Positions 1 through 12,848 of a DNA stretch of 64,000 bases are shown here, piece after piece. Under the pieces are notes generated by a model. That model did not search any database and was not told where the DNA came from. It was given only the letters and a program-made list of their open reading frames with translations. Source of the DNA: Flavobacterium sp. HBTb2-11-1 (GTDB lineage: Bacteria > Bacteroidota > Bacteroidia > Flavobacteriales > Flavobacteriaceae). Location: NCBI RefSeq assembly GCF_009826975.1, contig NZ_WUMO01000003.1, positions 310,001 through 374,000 of the forward strand. The letters are read 5' to 3'. The number at the start of each line of letters is the position of its first letter. Positions within the stretch are counted from its first letter, which is position 1. The translations under genes were made by a program, and so were the position numbers.

Positions 1-75
1 CCAGGCAAATTCAGAATAATGATTGGAGCTTCGGCTACTGATATTAGAGGTGTGGCAGATTTTAATTTAAAATAA
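1..75 (+). CDS. C-terminal end of a GH3 beta-glucosidase-type protein (partial)
   Basis: An open frame enters from the left edge and stops at TAA, giving 24 residues that start PGKFRIMIGASATDIRG. Seen: the Gly-x-Phe-x-Ile-x-Ile-Gly-Ala-Ser-x-x-Asp-Ile-Arg pattern. Known: this pattern ends the fibronectin-III-like domain at the C-terminus of many GH3 beta-glucosidases and beta-xylosidases. The stop lies 22 bases before the GH43 start, so the two are probably in one operon. Inferred role: removal of terminal beta-glucose or beta-xylose from hemicellulose oligosaccharides. The catalytic domains lie outside the window, so substrate cannot be judged. Confidence 0.7.
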   Translation, partial: PGKFRIMIGASATDIRGVADFNLK

Positions 76-97
76 AGCATTGCAATAATTTACAATT

Positions 98-1672
98 ATG
101 AAAAGAATAATTTTCCTTTTAATTACTATAGTCGGATGCTGCCATTTTTTGAATGCGCAAGGATACAAGAATCCAGTTATTTCTGGATTTCATCCCGATC
201 CGAGCGTTTGCAGAGTAGGAGATGACTATTATCTGGTGACTTCCAGCTTTGAGTACTTTCCGGGAGTTCCTGTTTTTCACAGTAAAGATTTAATCAATTG
301 GACCAAAATTGGGCATTGCCTTACGCGTGCTTCTCAGCTCAAATTAGACAAATGCGCTCCTTCAGCTGGGATTTATGCTCCAACAATCCGTTATCATGAA
401 GGGCGTTTTTATATGGTCACGACCAATGTATCGGGCGGAGGAAATTTTTATGTGCATACTGATAATCCTGCAGGAGAATGGTCAGAACCCGTTTTTGTCG
501 ATCAAGGCGGTATAGATCCTTCTTTATATTTTGAGGATGGCAAATCTTATTTTGTATCGAATCAGAATGGCATTACGATCTGCGAAATTGATATTAAAAC
601 AGGAAAAAAACTCACCAAAGGACAAACGGTATGGAATGGGACTGGAGGACGTTATCCTGAAGCGCCGCACATTTATAAAAAAGACAGCTGGTACTATTTG
701 CTTATTTCTGAAGGAGGCACAGAATACGGCCATAAAATAACCATAGCGCGAAGCAGGAACATTTATGGACCCTATGAGTCCAATCCTGCCAACCCGATTC
801 TGACGCATATCAATGAAATTGCTCAAAGCAATCCGATTCAAGGTACAGGGCATGGCGATTTTATTCAGGCGCATGATGGTTCTTGGTGGATTGTCTTTCT
901 GGCTTTCCGCCCGCAAAGTCTGCTGCACCATGTTTTAGGCCGAGAAACCTTTTTGGCTCCTGTAAGATGGGATGCAGATGCTTGGCCCGTAATAAATGGC
1001 AATGGCACAGTAAATATAGATATGAATGTGCCTACTTTGCCATTACAGGCTGTAAAACCTCATGATTTTTCTACGAGTTTTGATGAAATGAAGCTCGGTG
1101 TCGATTGGAATTATCTTAGAAATCCTTTTATGCAACAGTATTCACTTACCGAAAAAAAAGGTTCATTGCGATTAAAAGCCACTTCGGTATCTTTAGACGA
1201 TAATGATTCGCCAACCTTTGCAGGACGCAGACAGGAACACATTGATTTTTCAGCTTCCACCGTGATGTCATTGAATAATGCAAAAAGCGGAGATGAAGCT
1301 GGAATGACCATTTTCTATTCGAGTCAGGCGCATTACGACCTTTCTTTGAAAAAAACAGAAAAAGGCAAAAACAAACTAGTATTGCGTTATAAAATGGGCA
1401 TACTGAATCATACCGCATCTGAAGCGGAAATTCCTGCAGATAAAATTTATTTGAAAGTGGAAGGCAATAAGGATTTTTATAGCTTCTATTATTCTTTGGA
1501 TGGAAAAGAATTTAAGTTTTTGGATAAAATCAATGTTTGGTATCTAAGCTCTGAGACAAATGGAGGTTTTACTGGCGTGTATGTTGGACTGTATGCCTCA
1601 TCTCAAAATAAGAATACCAAAGCCTTTGCGGATTTTGACAGTATCACATATAAACCCGGTAAAATGGAATAG
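98..1672 (+). CDS. Secreted GH43 alpha-L-arabinofuranosidase / beta-xylosidase
   Basis: 524 residues with a signal peptide ending near NAQ (residues 19-21). The five-bladed GH43 propeller occupies about residues 25-320. The three GH43 carboxylates are visible: general base Asp34 in HPDPS, pKa modulator Asp140 in GGIDPS, and general acid Glu188 in PEAPH. The rest (about 330-520) fits the beta-sandwich, concanavalin-like C-terminal domain found in GH43 xylosidases and arabinofuranosidases, including the subfamily 12 type of the Bacteroides ovatus xyloglucan locus. Inferred role: periplasmic or surface removal of arabinofuranose or xylose side groups. It follows the GH3 fragment by 22 bases and precedes GH2 by 3 bases, so they are likely co-transcribed. 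Arabinose versus xylose specificity cannot be settled by eye. Confidence 0.88.
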   Translation: MKRIIFLLITIVGCCHFLNAQGYKNPVISGFHPDPSVCRVGDDYYLVTSSFEYFPGVPVFHSKDLINWTKIGHCLTRASQLKLDKCAPSAGIYAPTIRYHEGRFYMVTTNVSGGGNFYVHTDNPAGEWSEPVFVDQGGIDPSLYFEDGKSYFVSNQNGITICEIDIKTGKKLTKGQTVWNGTGGRYPEAPHIYKKDSWYYLLISEGGTEYGHKITIARSRNIYGPYESNPANPILTHINEIAQSNPIQGTGHGDFIQAHDGSWWIVFLAFRPQSLLHHVLGRETFLAPVRWDADAWPVINGNGTVNIDMNVPTLPLQAVKPHDFSTSFDEMKLGVDWNYLRNPFMQQYSLTEKKGSLRLKATSVSLDDNDSPTFAGRRQEHIDFSASTVMSLNNAKSGDEAGMTIFYSSQAHYDLSLKKTEKGKNKLVLRYKMGILNHTASEAEIPADKIYLKVEGNKDFYSFYYSLDGKEFKFLDKINVWYLSSETNGGFTGVYVGLYASSQNKNTKAFADFDSITYKPGKME

Positions 1673-1675
1673 AAA

Positions 1676-4397
<2,722 letters not shown>

Positions 4398-4466
4398 AAA
4401 TCTTTTAAGCAGTTTATAGCCGTTTTTGAAATACTTTTAAATAAAACGAATATAGTGTGAGAAAAT

Positions 4467-4510
4467 TAAAAAAAGCAGCCTTAATGTATCATTAAAAGTT
4501 GCTTTTTTTT
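4467..4510. terminator. Bidirectional intrinsic terminator between convergent genes
   Basis: A run of A leads into AAAAGCAGCCTTAATG, a three-base loop (TAT), then CATTAAAAGTTGCTTTT and a run of T. The stem has a small mismatch in the middle. A-runs on one side and T-runs on the other allow it to act on both strands. It lies between the esterase stop (4397, + strand) and the regulator stop (4520, - strand). Confidence 0.85.
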
Positions 4511-4519
4511 GTTACGCTG

Positions 4520-7500
4520 TTATAGCTTTTTATGAAGTTTTAAATACTCAGAAGGAGATAAGCCAAATTCTTCACGGAAATATTTTGAAAATCTTTTCGG
4601 CGAATTAAATCCGACTTCATAGGCTATCTGCGAAACCTGCAGTTGGCTTTTATCCAGAAGCTGGCGTCCTCTTTTCAAACGTATGGTTCTAATGAATTCG
4701 GCTGGTCCTTTTCCAGTTATGAACATCAGTTTTTTGTACAGATGTCCTCGGCTCAAACCCAAAATATCTCCTAGATTTTCTACAGAGAATTCCGTGTTGC
4801 TGATATGCTGCTCTACGGCTTTTATGGCTTTTTCAATAAAAATTTCATCTAGAGAGGTAATGGTAATCTCCTGCGGATTAACATCTATTTTTTGCTTAAA
4901 TGCGGCATGGCTTTTTTTGGTCCATTCGATAAATTTATTAATTCGAAGTTTGAGAATATGAATATTAAATGGTTTAGTAATATAATCGTCGGCTCCGTAT
5001 TTTAATCCGTCAATATGATATTCTTCAGCAGTACGTGCGGTAAGCAGAATTACTGGGATATGCGACCAGTAGATATTGGTTTTGACCAATTTGCAAAGCT
5101 CAATGCCATCCATAACAGGCATCATTACATCACTTACAATAACCGTTATATTGTGTTTTTGAAGCAGTTCGATAGCCTCTTGACCATTATGGGCAGTAAG
5201 CACCGTAAAGTCGTCTTTTAGGTTGTCTTCTATAAATTCGCACAAATCTTTATTGTCATCTACAAAAAGAACCAGCTGTTCAGTAGGACTGTCTATTTTC
5301 TCCTCCTCAATGGTTATAATATCAGACTGAGCAGGACTAACCATTAAATTCTTTTCAGAACTTTCTCTAATTGGGATTTTAAAAGTAAATGCACAACCAT
5401 GCGGAACATTATCTTCAATAGTTATAGTGCCACCATGAAGATGTATGTATTCATACGCAATATGCAATCCAAGACCGCTGCCGGTTTCATTTTGGCTTTG
5501 TTCGCCTTGATAAAATCTCTCAAATACAAGCGGTTTATCGTTGTCGCTGATTCCTGGACCCGTGTCGCGAACTTTGGCACAGACTTGAGTACCGTCACTG
5601 CTAATTTCTACCTGAATTTTTCCTCCATCGGGAGTATATTTAAAAGCATTCGAAAGCAGATTGGTAAGTGTTTTTTGGATCTTATCCTTATCAAATTCCA
5701 TAAGCAGACTCTCTATCTCGCTTTCAAAAGATAATTGGATATGGCGTTCCGTAGCATAAACATTAAACGAACTGCAGATATCCTCGGCGAAACTTACAAA
5801 CTCTGATGCCTTTAAGTTTAAGCTGACGATTCCTGCATCTAATTTGCGAAAATCCAGCAGAGAATTGATTAAGGAAAGAAGCTGCTGCGCATTTTTATGG
5901 ATGACATTTATTTTCTTTCGCATAACCTCATCCATAGAATCATTCAAGAGCACTTGCAGAGGCGTTATGATAAGGGTTAGAGGAGTTCTCAGATCATGGC
6001 TTATGTTGGTGAAAAAGTTCAGCTTCATTTCGTTAATCTGCCATTCCTTCTCACGATTCATTCTTTCGCGCTGTTCTTCTAATTTTAAATGATGGCGGAT
6101 TTTTGATCTGCGCACGGTATACCATATTAGGGCCGCGATCGTTAGCCCATAAAAAAGATACGCCCAGATAGTTAAATAAAAAGGAGGCAGTACACTCAAT
6201 GCCAATACTTTGATATTATCGTTCCAACCCGAAGCATTATCGTACGCTTTTACCAAAAGCTTGTAATTGCCGGCTGGCAAGGCAGAAATTGCAATTTTAT
6301 TGTCCTGAATAGGAATCCATTCCGAATTAAACCCTTCAATCCTGTAAAAATACTTGACTTTATCGGCATTTAATAAATCTGTGCTCGTAAACTTAAGAGT
6401 AATAAGCCTGTCATCGTGCCTTAAAGTAAGCTTGGAAAGCAGTTCTGTCGAATGCTGCAATAATTTATGCCCATTATAGATAGAATCCACCTCAATATTC
6501 TGATTTCCAAGAGTTAGTCCTGTGAAAATAATTTTTGAAACAGGTTTGTTTTCTTTTAACAGCTTGTTTGGGTTGATTATGGTATATCCGTCCAGATTGC
6601 CAAGCAAAATATCACCGTTTCTTAATTGCAGAATAGTGTGTTTGTTAAAATAATTATCTATTAATCCGTCTTTTACCGAATAGTTTTTACTGCTTATGGA
6701 TAAATTATCATTTGCATCATAACTGACCGTTAAAATAGAAAGCCCATTGGGAGTTGTAACCCAAATGTTATTGCGGTTATCTTCCAATATGCCGCTTACA
6801 GAATTGTCGCAAAGGCCATTTGATTTGTTGAAGTAATAAATGGTATCTTTTTTCGGATCCCAGATATTCAGTCCATCATTATGGGCAATCCATAAAATAT
6901 TGTGTTTGTCTTTGTAGATCGTAGAAATCTGAAAGTGTTTGAATTTTTGCGTTCCTTTTTTATTGCCATACGATACGACTTTCTTATTATTGGTAATATC
7001 AATATTGAAAAGCCCGTAACCCGTACCCAGCAGAAGCTCATCGCCTGAATCGTAAAACATATCGAGCGCAAAGACTTGATCTTCAAATACAGAAACGACA
7101 GAATCAAAACTAGTGGCATCGGACGGAAGCTGCTGTATTTTTCCTCCCATAGACCCTATCCAGATATTTCCGTAACGATCCTGTTTTAAGTTCCAGACAT
7201 TGTTGTTGCTTAGTTTGCTGTTTTTCGTGGTATATTGGGTTATGGCGCCATTTTGCCAGCAAAACAGCCCGTTTTGATAAGTGCCGATCCAAATGCGGTT
7301 TTTGCGATCTTCCAACAAACAGGTGATGGCTGCTTTGGGAAATGGAATTCGAGAAGTATTTCCTGATTTTTTATCTTTTTTAAAAAGTCCTTTCCCATCT
7401 GTTGCAATCCAGAGATCTTCGTTGTGATCCTCCATTATGGTGCTAATATCAGAGCATTCCGGGTGTTTGAAATTGATGAAATTTTTAAAGCTTTCATTAA

Positions 7501-8527
7501 AAAAAGAGAGCCCTTTTTTGCTGTGACCAATCCAGATAGTCCTATCGTTGTCGCGATATAGGCAAGTGATATTGTTGGATGGCAGAGAATTGTCTTTGTT
7601 TGAGTTTTGAACACAGTTTGTTATGCTGTTTTTTGATTTGTCAAAAATAAAAAGCCCTTTATGGTCTGTTCCAATCCATATTTCGCCTGGCTTATTTTCG
7701 ATAATGCTGCTAACGAAATTAATGTCGCTGTCTACACTGGATTTTAATGTTATAGAGCTCCATTTCTTAGTTTGATGATCTTGATAAGAAACTTCATTGG
7801 GGTTATTGCTGAAATAGACCCATAATCCGTTGTTGCTGTCCAGAAAAACGATATGCCATTCATCAGTTCCATTTTTTCTGCTGGAAGCTGGGAGTTTAAT
7901 GGTTTTAATATGGCCTGTAGTACTGTTTAACTGCCAGCATTTTTGAGAATTTTCAATGCAATATACAGACTCGCCATTATCTGTTACGCTAGCAAAAAAA
8001 GGATTTTCAATGTTTACGCCAGTAAAGACAGAAGTATGCCTTTTTTTTATATCGTAGAAAAATATGTTTTTTTTATTGAAAACCCATAAATTCTTTTTTT
8101 TATCCACATAAATTTTACAGTTGGCATCTGCGCGAATGTGCAACTTATTTAAAAGAGAAGTGATGTCCGTAATAAAGCAGTCCTTATCTCTGTTATATAT
8201 CGCATTATCATGCCCGAAATTGACCCATATATTTCCCAAGCCGTCTTCTTGAAGACCTAAAATATCGTTGGAAATTAAGCTATTGGGCTTTTTGGAGTTG
8301 GTGGTGTAAACTTTGAATTCGTAACCATCATATCGATTAAGTCCAGTTTCAGTGCCAATCCATAAAAAACCGTAGCTGTCCCTTAGAAATGTCTTGACAT
8401 TGGTGCTCGAAAATCCTTCGCTGGTTTTCAACTGGTGAAAAATATAATTGGACTGCGCAAGAATACTTTGGAAAGAAATTATTCCAAAAAGAGCAAGAAA
8501 CAATAAGAGGACTTTATGCTTTTTCAT
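4520..8527 (-). CDS. Hybrid two-component system regulator, HTCS1
   Basis: 1335 residues from the chosen ATG at 8527, which gives a signal peptide ending SILAQ; an in-frame ATG at 8545 adds six residues. Order: periplasmic two-propeller sensor of repeated W(I/V)GT-type blades (about 30-700), Y_Y_Y immunoglobulin-like domain (about 705-770), one membrane helix (about 780-800), HisKA with phospho-acceptor His844 in NISHDLRTP, HATPase with GSGLGL, a receiver with Asp1133 in SDVMMP, and a C-terminal AraC helix-turn-helix (about 1235-1335). Known: such proteins bind an oligosaccharide in the periplasm and activate polysaccharide-use genes. It sits next to the esterase/GH42/GH31 run on the same strand and is the obvious candidate activator of block 1. 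Confidence 0.95.
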   Translation of the reverse strand: MKKHKVLLLFLALFGIISFQSILAQSNYIFHQLKTSEGFSSTNVKTFLRDSYGFLWIGTETGLNRYDGYEFKVYTTNSKKPNSLISNDILGLQEDGLGNIWVNFGHDNAIYNRDKDCFITDITSLLNKLHIRADANCKIYVDKKKNLWVFNKKNIFFYDIKKRHTSVFTGVNIENPFFASVTDNGESVYCIENSQKCWQLNSTTGHIKTIKLPASSRKNGTDEWHIVFLDSNNGLWVYFSNNPNEVSYQDHQTKKWSSITLKSSVDSDINFVSSIIENKPGEIWIGTDHKGLFIFDKSKNSITNCVQNSNKDNSLPSNNITCLYRDNDRTIWIGHSKKGLSFFNESFKNFINFKHPECSDISTIMEDHNEDLWIATDGKGLFKKDKKSGNTSRIPFPKAAITCLLEDRKNRIWIGTYQNGLFCWQNGAITQYTTKNSKLSNNNVWNLKQDRYGNIWIGSMGGKIQQLPSDATSFDSVVSVFEDQVFALDMFYDSGDELLLGTGYGLFNIDITNNKKVVSYGNKKGTQKFKHFQISTIYKDKHNILWIAHNDGLNIWDPKKDTIYYFNKSNGLCDNSVSGILEDNRNNIWVTTPNGLSILTVSYDANDNLSISSKNYSVKDGLIDNYFNKHTILQLRNGDILLGNLDGYTIINPNKLLKENKPVSKIIFTGLTLGNQNIEVDSIYNGHKLLQHSTELLSKLTLRHDDRLITLKFTSTDLLNADKVKYFYRIEGFNSEWIPIQDNKIAISALPAGNYKLLVKAYDNASGWNDNIKVLALSVLPPFYLTIWAYLFYGLTIAALIWYTVRRSKIRHHLKLEEQRERMNREKEWQINEMKLNFFTNISHDLRTPLTLIITPLQVLLNDSMDEVMRKKINVIHKNAQQLLSLINSLLDFRKLDAGIVSLNLKASEFVSFAEDICSSFNVYATERHIQLSFESEIESLLMEFDKDKIQKTLTNLLSNAFKYTPDGGKIQVEISSDGTQVCAKVRDTGPGISDNDKPLVFERFYQGEQSQNETGSGLGLHIAYEYIHLHGGTITIEDNVPHGCAFTFKIPIRESSEKNLMVSPAQSDIITIEEEKIDSPTEQLVLFVDDNKDLCEFIEDNLKDDFTVLTAHNGQEAIELLQKHNITVIVSDVMMPVMDGIELCKLVKTNIYWSHIPVILLTARTAEEYHIDGLKYGADDYITKPFNIHILKLRINKFIEWTKKSHAAFKQKIDVNPQEITITSLDEIFIEKAIKAVEQHISNTEFSVENLGDILGLSRGHLYKKLMFITGKGPAEFIRTIRLKRGRQLLDKSQLQVSQIAYEVGFNSPKRFSKYFREEFGLSPSEYLKLHKKL

Positions 8528-8606
8528 TCGGTCTAAATTAATCATTTATCTGAATTTGCAGTGTAAGAAGGGCTATTTTTATCTAAAATCACAGTCAACA
8601 TTCCAA

Positions 8607-8643
8607 TTCATATCAATTCTATTTTCTTTAGAATCGATATGAG
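8607..8643. other. Stem-loop in the HTCS1 leader
   Basis: CATATCAATTCTA (8609-8621) pairs with TAGAATCGATATG (8629-8641) around a seven-base loop. Twelve of 13 pairs are Watson-Crick and one is G-T. No T-run follows on the - strand, so it is more likely an mRNA stabiliser or processing signal between the esterase and regulator cistrons than a full terminator. Confidence 0.65.
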
Positions 8644-8683
8644 AAATTGAAATGTGCAATAAGCCTTTACTTTATAAAATGGC

Positions 8684-10633
8684 TTATTTTTCAAAGCTGT
8701 ATTGAATGCCTTTTGTGATGCTATTCCAGTCGTCTGTTCGAAAAGGAACAGCAGGGAAATTTTCAGCATTGTACAGATTACAATCACTAGCATCGTCAGC
8801 CCAACCGTAGCGAATTGCTTCTGGATTCTGAACCTGATCGCTCCATACCAAAAGCTGGCTGCCTTTTATTTGAGCTTTGGCATAATGAAAAACATGATCG
8901 GATCCTGCAATTTCAAATCCTTTTATATATTGGTATTTGTCATGAACCATTAAACCGTTTTCGGCATTGTCAAATGTTAAGAGCATCTGATTGCCTTTCG
9001 TTTCCATAGATTTGTAGGCTGGTCCGCTGAAAACTTTTCCTTTGCCATACACTTTATTTAAAGCGATGGCAGCCAGTCTGTATCCTACATCTTGTTTATT
9101 TTTTGGATGAATATCTTTTGGATCTCCAATATCTGCAGTAACGCACATGCCAGTATTGACAACATTGTTAAGGGTGAAAGTTTGCGCTTCTCTTAATTCT
9201 GCCCAATAACTGCCAACGCTGCTGTTTCCTCCAAACTCATTAAAAGAAGACAGCTGGACAAAAAAGAAAGGAAAATCACCTTGATTCCATTTTGTTCTCC
9301 AGTCATTGATTAGTAACGGAAAAGCTTTTTTATATTGTTCGGCACGTGTAGCATTTGCCTCGCCTTGATACCATAAAACTCCTTCAATAGCATACGGAAT
9401 CAAAGGATTGATCATGGCATTATAAAGAAGGGCAGGGTAGCTGTTTGGAGACAAGTCTGTTCTGATTTCTGTAACCTGAAATTTCCATTTTCCTGCAAGT
9501 GGTACAATGGTACTGTCTACAGTTAATTTTAAGTCAGCCTCATCGCCAAAAATGCCGCCTCCTCCGCTGTAATCTGTCACTCTTACTGCAATAGTGTTAA
9601 GCCCGTCTTTAAGCGTTCCGGCAGGTACTTTGTATATTCTTTTTTTGTCCCATTGGGTATTCTTTCCCACTTCAATTCCATTTACATAAGAAAGGTCTTC
9701 ATCGTCTATTTTGCCAAGCTCCAATAAAGCCTCTTTACCAGCATCTTCTTTTGAAATCATAAAAGATTTGCGCATCCACAATGTGCCGTCTAAACTGCCC
9801 AATTGCTGGTTCCACAATTGCGGTACGTGCATTTCTGGCCACGAACTATCGTCAAAGTTTACCGTTTTGTATTGGCTTTCTGAGTTTGAAGTGATTTTAG
9901 ATCCTTGAAGATTTTCAATCTGTACTTTCAGTGTAGCCAGTTTATTTTTCAGCAATGAATCCATAGGGATTTTTGGTAGGTCGACAATCATGCTGCTGAA
10001 TTCGGGACTTTTTTCAAAAGCTTCCCTGCTGGTCCATGTTTCCACGCAAGTGCCTCCCCAAGAGGAGTTTATTATCCCAATAGGGATTTTTAATTCATTG
10101 TATATTTTTTTGGCGAAAAAATAACCCACCGCTGTAAAAGCTCCTGTATTTTTTTTACTGCTTTCTTTCCAACTTCCAGCTTTGAGTTCCTCTTTAGGTG
10201 TCGAGTTTAAATCTTTGTCTACTAAAAATTGTCTTATCCAAGGATTATCTGCCTGACTGATTTCATAATCGGCATTCTGTGCCTGAGCAACTGGCCATTC
10301 CATATTAGACTGTCCGCTGCATACCCAGACTTCGCCGACTAGGACGTTCTCAATAATAATACTGTTGTTTCCTTTAATGGTCATTTTAAAAGGACCGCCT
10401 GCTTTTTCAGGTTTCAAGTACAAAAGCCATTTTCCGTTTTTGTCCGCTTTAGTTTTCTGAGTCTGTTTGTTAAAAGTGACTTCAATTTTTTCTCCAGAAT
10501 TGGCCCATCCCCAAACAGAAATAGGTTTATTGCGCTGTAAAACCATTCCATCGCTAAAAAGCAGTGGCATTTTTACATTTGCATTTGCACACAAACTCAG
10601 GGCAAAAAGCAAAGTGATTAAATTCTTTTTCAT
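8684..10633 (-). CDS. Sialate O-acetylesterase-type carbohydrate acetylesterase
   Basis: 649 residues with a signal peptide ending near ANANV. Seen: an N-terminal beta domain (about 22-100), then an SGNH-like esterase with nucleophile Ser109 in SGQSNMEWP, the INSSWGGT block, and the QGEAN block that carries later conserved residues. A jelly-roll domain of about 150 residues is inserted in the middle (about 255-385, with SWPEMHVPQLW and LWMRKSF). Known: this architecture occurs in sialic-acid 9-O-acetylesterase-like proteins and in the CE20 type that deacetylates xylan or xyloglucan oligosaccharides. No sialic-acid genes are nearby, so acetylated hemicellulose is the likelier target. The gene lies between HTCS1 (139 bases downstream) and GH42 (96 bases upstream). 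Confidence 0.85.
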   Translation of the reverse strand: MKKNLITLLFALSLCANANVKMPLLFSDGMVLQRNKPISVWGWANSGEKIEVTFNKQTQKTKADKNGKWLLYLKPEKAGGPFKMTIKGNNSIIIENVLVGEVWVCSGQSNMEWPVAQAQNADYEISQADNPWIRQFLVDKDLNSTPKEELKAGSWKESSKKNTGAFTAVGYFFAKKIYNELKIPIGIINSSWGGTCVETWTSREAFEKSPEFSSMIVDLPKIPMDSLLKNKLATLKVQIENLQGSKITSNSESQYKTVNFDDSSWPEMHVPQLWNQQLGSLDGTLWMRKSFMISKEDAGKEALLELGKIDDEDLSYVNGIEVGKNTQWDKKRIYKVPAGTLKDGLNTIAVRVTDYSGGGGIFGDEADLKLTVDSTIVPLAGKWKFQVTEIRTDLSPNSYPALLYNAMINPLIPYAIEGVLWYQGEANATRAEQYKKAFPLLINDWRTKWNQGDFPFFFVQLSSFNEFGGNSSVGSYWAELREAQTFTLNNVVNTGMCVTADIGDPKDIHPKNKQDVGYRLAAIALNKVYGKGKVFSGPAYKSMETKGNQMLLTFDNAENGLMVHDKYQYIKGFEIAGSDHVFHYAKAQIKGSQLLVWSDQVQNPEAIRYGWADDASDCNLYNAENFPAVPFRTDDWNSITKGIQYSFEK

Positions 10634-10670
10634 TTGATTGGTTTAAATTTATAGTTAGTCAGTGTTGAAA

Positions 10671-10690
10671 CCTGCAACAGAAGCTGCAGG
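10671..10690. other. Short intercistronic stem-loop
   Basis: CCTGCA and TGCAGG form a six-base-pair stem with an eight-base loop, in the 96-base gap between the GH42 and acetylesterase genes on the - strand. No T-run follows. Only the base pairing supports it. Confidence 0.45.
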
Positions 10691-10729
10691 AATCTTTAAG
10701 AATTATGGCTGTTTAGAAAAAAGTCATTT

Positions 10730-12817
10730 TTATTGCTGCCAAACGGTTACGCCTCCTGGCGGTACCGTTTTACCGCCAATTAAAATATTTGCAGTGTTGG
10801 ATATTTTTTCGATCTGGTAATCTTCTGAAGAATAATTGACTGCAATCCAGAATCCATCTCGCCAGCTAACGTAAACTCCTTTAGGATAATGCTCCACAGC
10901 GATCCCAACCTGATTATACACCTGCTGCAGGACTTCTTTTTCAAGTTGTCCATCGTCTGTATCTGTGCCAATATAAGTAACGGTTCCTTTCCCTATTTTG
11001 TTGGTCACCACAGCTGCCGTGCCTGCGTAAAATTGGTTCGTGTATTTGGCAAGTACATTTTCGGGCTTATTGGTTTTTACTAAATCTGCCCAGTTGTTCC
11101 AGTAATATTCTTTTCCGAAACCTTGGATAGTTCCTTTTGCATAAGGCAGAAGATGATCAAAGTCTTCAATTTTGGCATCGATTAAAGGATAAATCGGAGC
11201 GCCCCATCCTGCTTGGAATAAATGGCCGTTTCTGTCCTTAACAGCCGTACGCACGGTTAAGATTAAATGCCCGCCTTGTTTTACGTACTCTGTCCATTTG
11301 GCAATAAGTTTCTCATCGGCCAGTTCGTATGCAGGAGCAACCACAACCGCATAAGAATCTAATGGTTCGTTTTCATAAATTATTTCTGCTGGTGCTCCGT
11401 ATGATTTTACGATTTCAAGATATTTTTGAAAAAAAGATAGCGTATTCCATTGGCTTGTTTGCGCTTGACGGCCCATGCTCCAAGAATTGTCATAATTCCA
11501 TAATAAAGCAGTTCTTCGAGCCTTAATTTCTCTAGGCATTTCTGCCTTCGGATTATAAGCTTTTCTTAATAATTTCATTTCCTGCATCGTCTGCTGGTAA
11601 TCTTTTCCTCCTTGTGATAGGGTAGTTCCATCAAGTTTTGTAATGCCGCTGTGGTATTGCTCTGCACCGTAATTGATCTGGCGGTAACGATAAGAGCACG
11701 CAAAAGACATGCCTTCGGCCATACAATGATAAAGCCACATGCGTACTACGCCGGGCTGCAGCAGAGGATTAACATTTCCCCAATTGACAAAACCAGGCTG
11801 AAGCTCCATAATTCCTGAAATATTATCTCTGGTTTTAAAGAAGCTCAAGGCAAAAGAAAGTTCTTGAGGATCGCCAAGACGAAAGCCTTTGTCTCCAATA
11901 TTAAAAACTCCTTTGTTAGGATAGCTGGTAAAAGAGTTAAAATCGAGTTTTTTTGTTCTTCTAGGATCTGCTGATGGAGTAGTAGCGGTATAATTTGTTG
12001 TTACAAACTGATTTTTAGCAATTAAAGGTCTGATAAGGTCTGCTTGAAAATCTAAAAAATCGGCCTGTGTATCGGCTGTATATCGTTTAAAGTCCAGCAA
12101 AGCATGCGGATTGATTCCCCACCATCCAACATGATCAGCATTTGGGATTTTAACTTGGTCAAAACTGCTGTACGTCTGACTCCAGAAAGAGGCTCCCCAT
12201 GCCGTATTTAAAGCGTTTATGGTGCGGTATTTATTCTCTAACCATTTGCGGAAAGTGTCTTGAGAAGAAGGACTGTAATCTTCTTTCGCTTCTGGCTCGT
12301 TGTCGAGCTGCCATCCCATTACATTTGGATTATGGCCATAGCGCGCTGCCAATTTACTAATGATGTTTTTAGAAAAATTTCTCCATACTGGATTGCTCAA
12401 AGACTGCTGTGCTCTTGTTCCATGTTCAGCCCTTTGATAATGGCTGTCCATCAGATAGATTTCAGGATATTTAATGCCCATCCAAACGGGTGAAATTGCT
12501 GTAGGTGTGCCTAAAATAACTTTTAATTTGTATTTTCCAGCCAAATCGATTACTTCGTCAAGCCATTCAAATTTGTAAAGTCCTTCTTCTGGCTCCATGT
12601 CTATCCATGCAAATTCTGCAATGTGAATAAACTCAAAACCAGTCTTAGAAATGTTACTAATGTCTCTTTCCCAGTCTTTTTTATTCCAGTGTTCCGGATA
12701 GTAATAAATCCCCATTGCCATCAGATTTTCTTTAGGAAAGAAAACAGGAGATTTCTGTGCCATTGCGCCTGCTGAAGACAGCAGCAATAAACAAACGATA
12801 TAGTTTTTTAATTTCAT
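10730..12817 (-). CDS. Secreted GH42 beta-galactosidase
   Basis: 695 residues with a signal peptide ending AMAQ. The GH42 TIM barrel spans about residues 30-410, with acid/base Glu174 in WQLDNEPEA and the nucleophile Glu in GIMELQPG (about residue 345). The trimerisation-type domain (about 420-630) and a small C-terminal beta domain follow, so length and order are normal for GH42. Family members hydrolyse terminal beta-galactosides, often from galactan, arabinogalactan or xyloglucan-like side chains. Most characterised GH42 enzymes are cytoplasmic; a signal peptide, as here, is common in Bacteroidota. It is flanked on the same strand by the acetylesterase and the PA14-containing GH31. Confidence 0.9.
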   Translation of the reverse strand: MKLKNYIVCLLLLSSAGAMAQKSPVFFPKENLMAMGIYYYPEHWNKKDWERDISNISKTGFEFIHIAEFAWIDMEPEEGLYKFEWLDEVIDLAGKYKLKVILGTPTAISPVWMGIKYPEIYLMDSHYQRAEHGTRAQQSLSNPVWRNFSKNIISKLAARYGHNPNVMGWQLDNEPEAKEDYSPSSQDTFRKWLENKYRTINALNTAWGASFWSQTYSSFDQVKIPNADHVGWWGINPHALLDFKRYTADTQADFLDFQADLIRPLIAKNQFVTTNYTATTPSADPRRTKKLDFNSFTSYPNKGVFNIGDKGFRLGDPQELSFALSFFKTRDNISGIMELQPGFVNWGNVNPLLQPGVVRMWLYHCMAEGMSFACSYRYRQINYGAEQYHSGITKLDGTTLSQGGKDYQQTMQEMKLLRKAYNPKAEMPREIKARRTALLWNYDNSWSMGRQAQTSQWNTLSFFQKYLEIVKSYGAPAEIIYENEPLDSYAVVVAPAYELADEKLIAKWTEYVKQGGHLILTVRTAVKDRNGHLFQAGWGAPIYPLIDAKIEDFDHLLPYAKGTIQGFGKEYYWNNWADLVKTNKPENVLAKYTNQFYAGTAAVVTNKIGKGTVTYIGTDTDDGQLEKEVLQQVYNQVGIAVEHYPKGVYVSWRDGFWIAVNYSSEDYQIEKISNTANILIGGKTVPPGGVTVWQQ

Positions 12818-12848
12818 GGATCTATATTTTTCTCACTTGCATAGAGAC

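Noticed and set aside
4483..4492. ATGTATCATT, identical to the core of the GH31 operator
   Set aside because: It is the loop and inner stem of a terminator between convergent genes, has no TGACAGG and no second half-site, and is not near a promoter.
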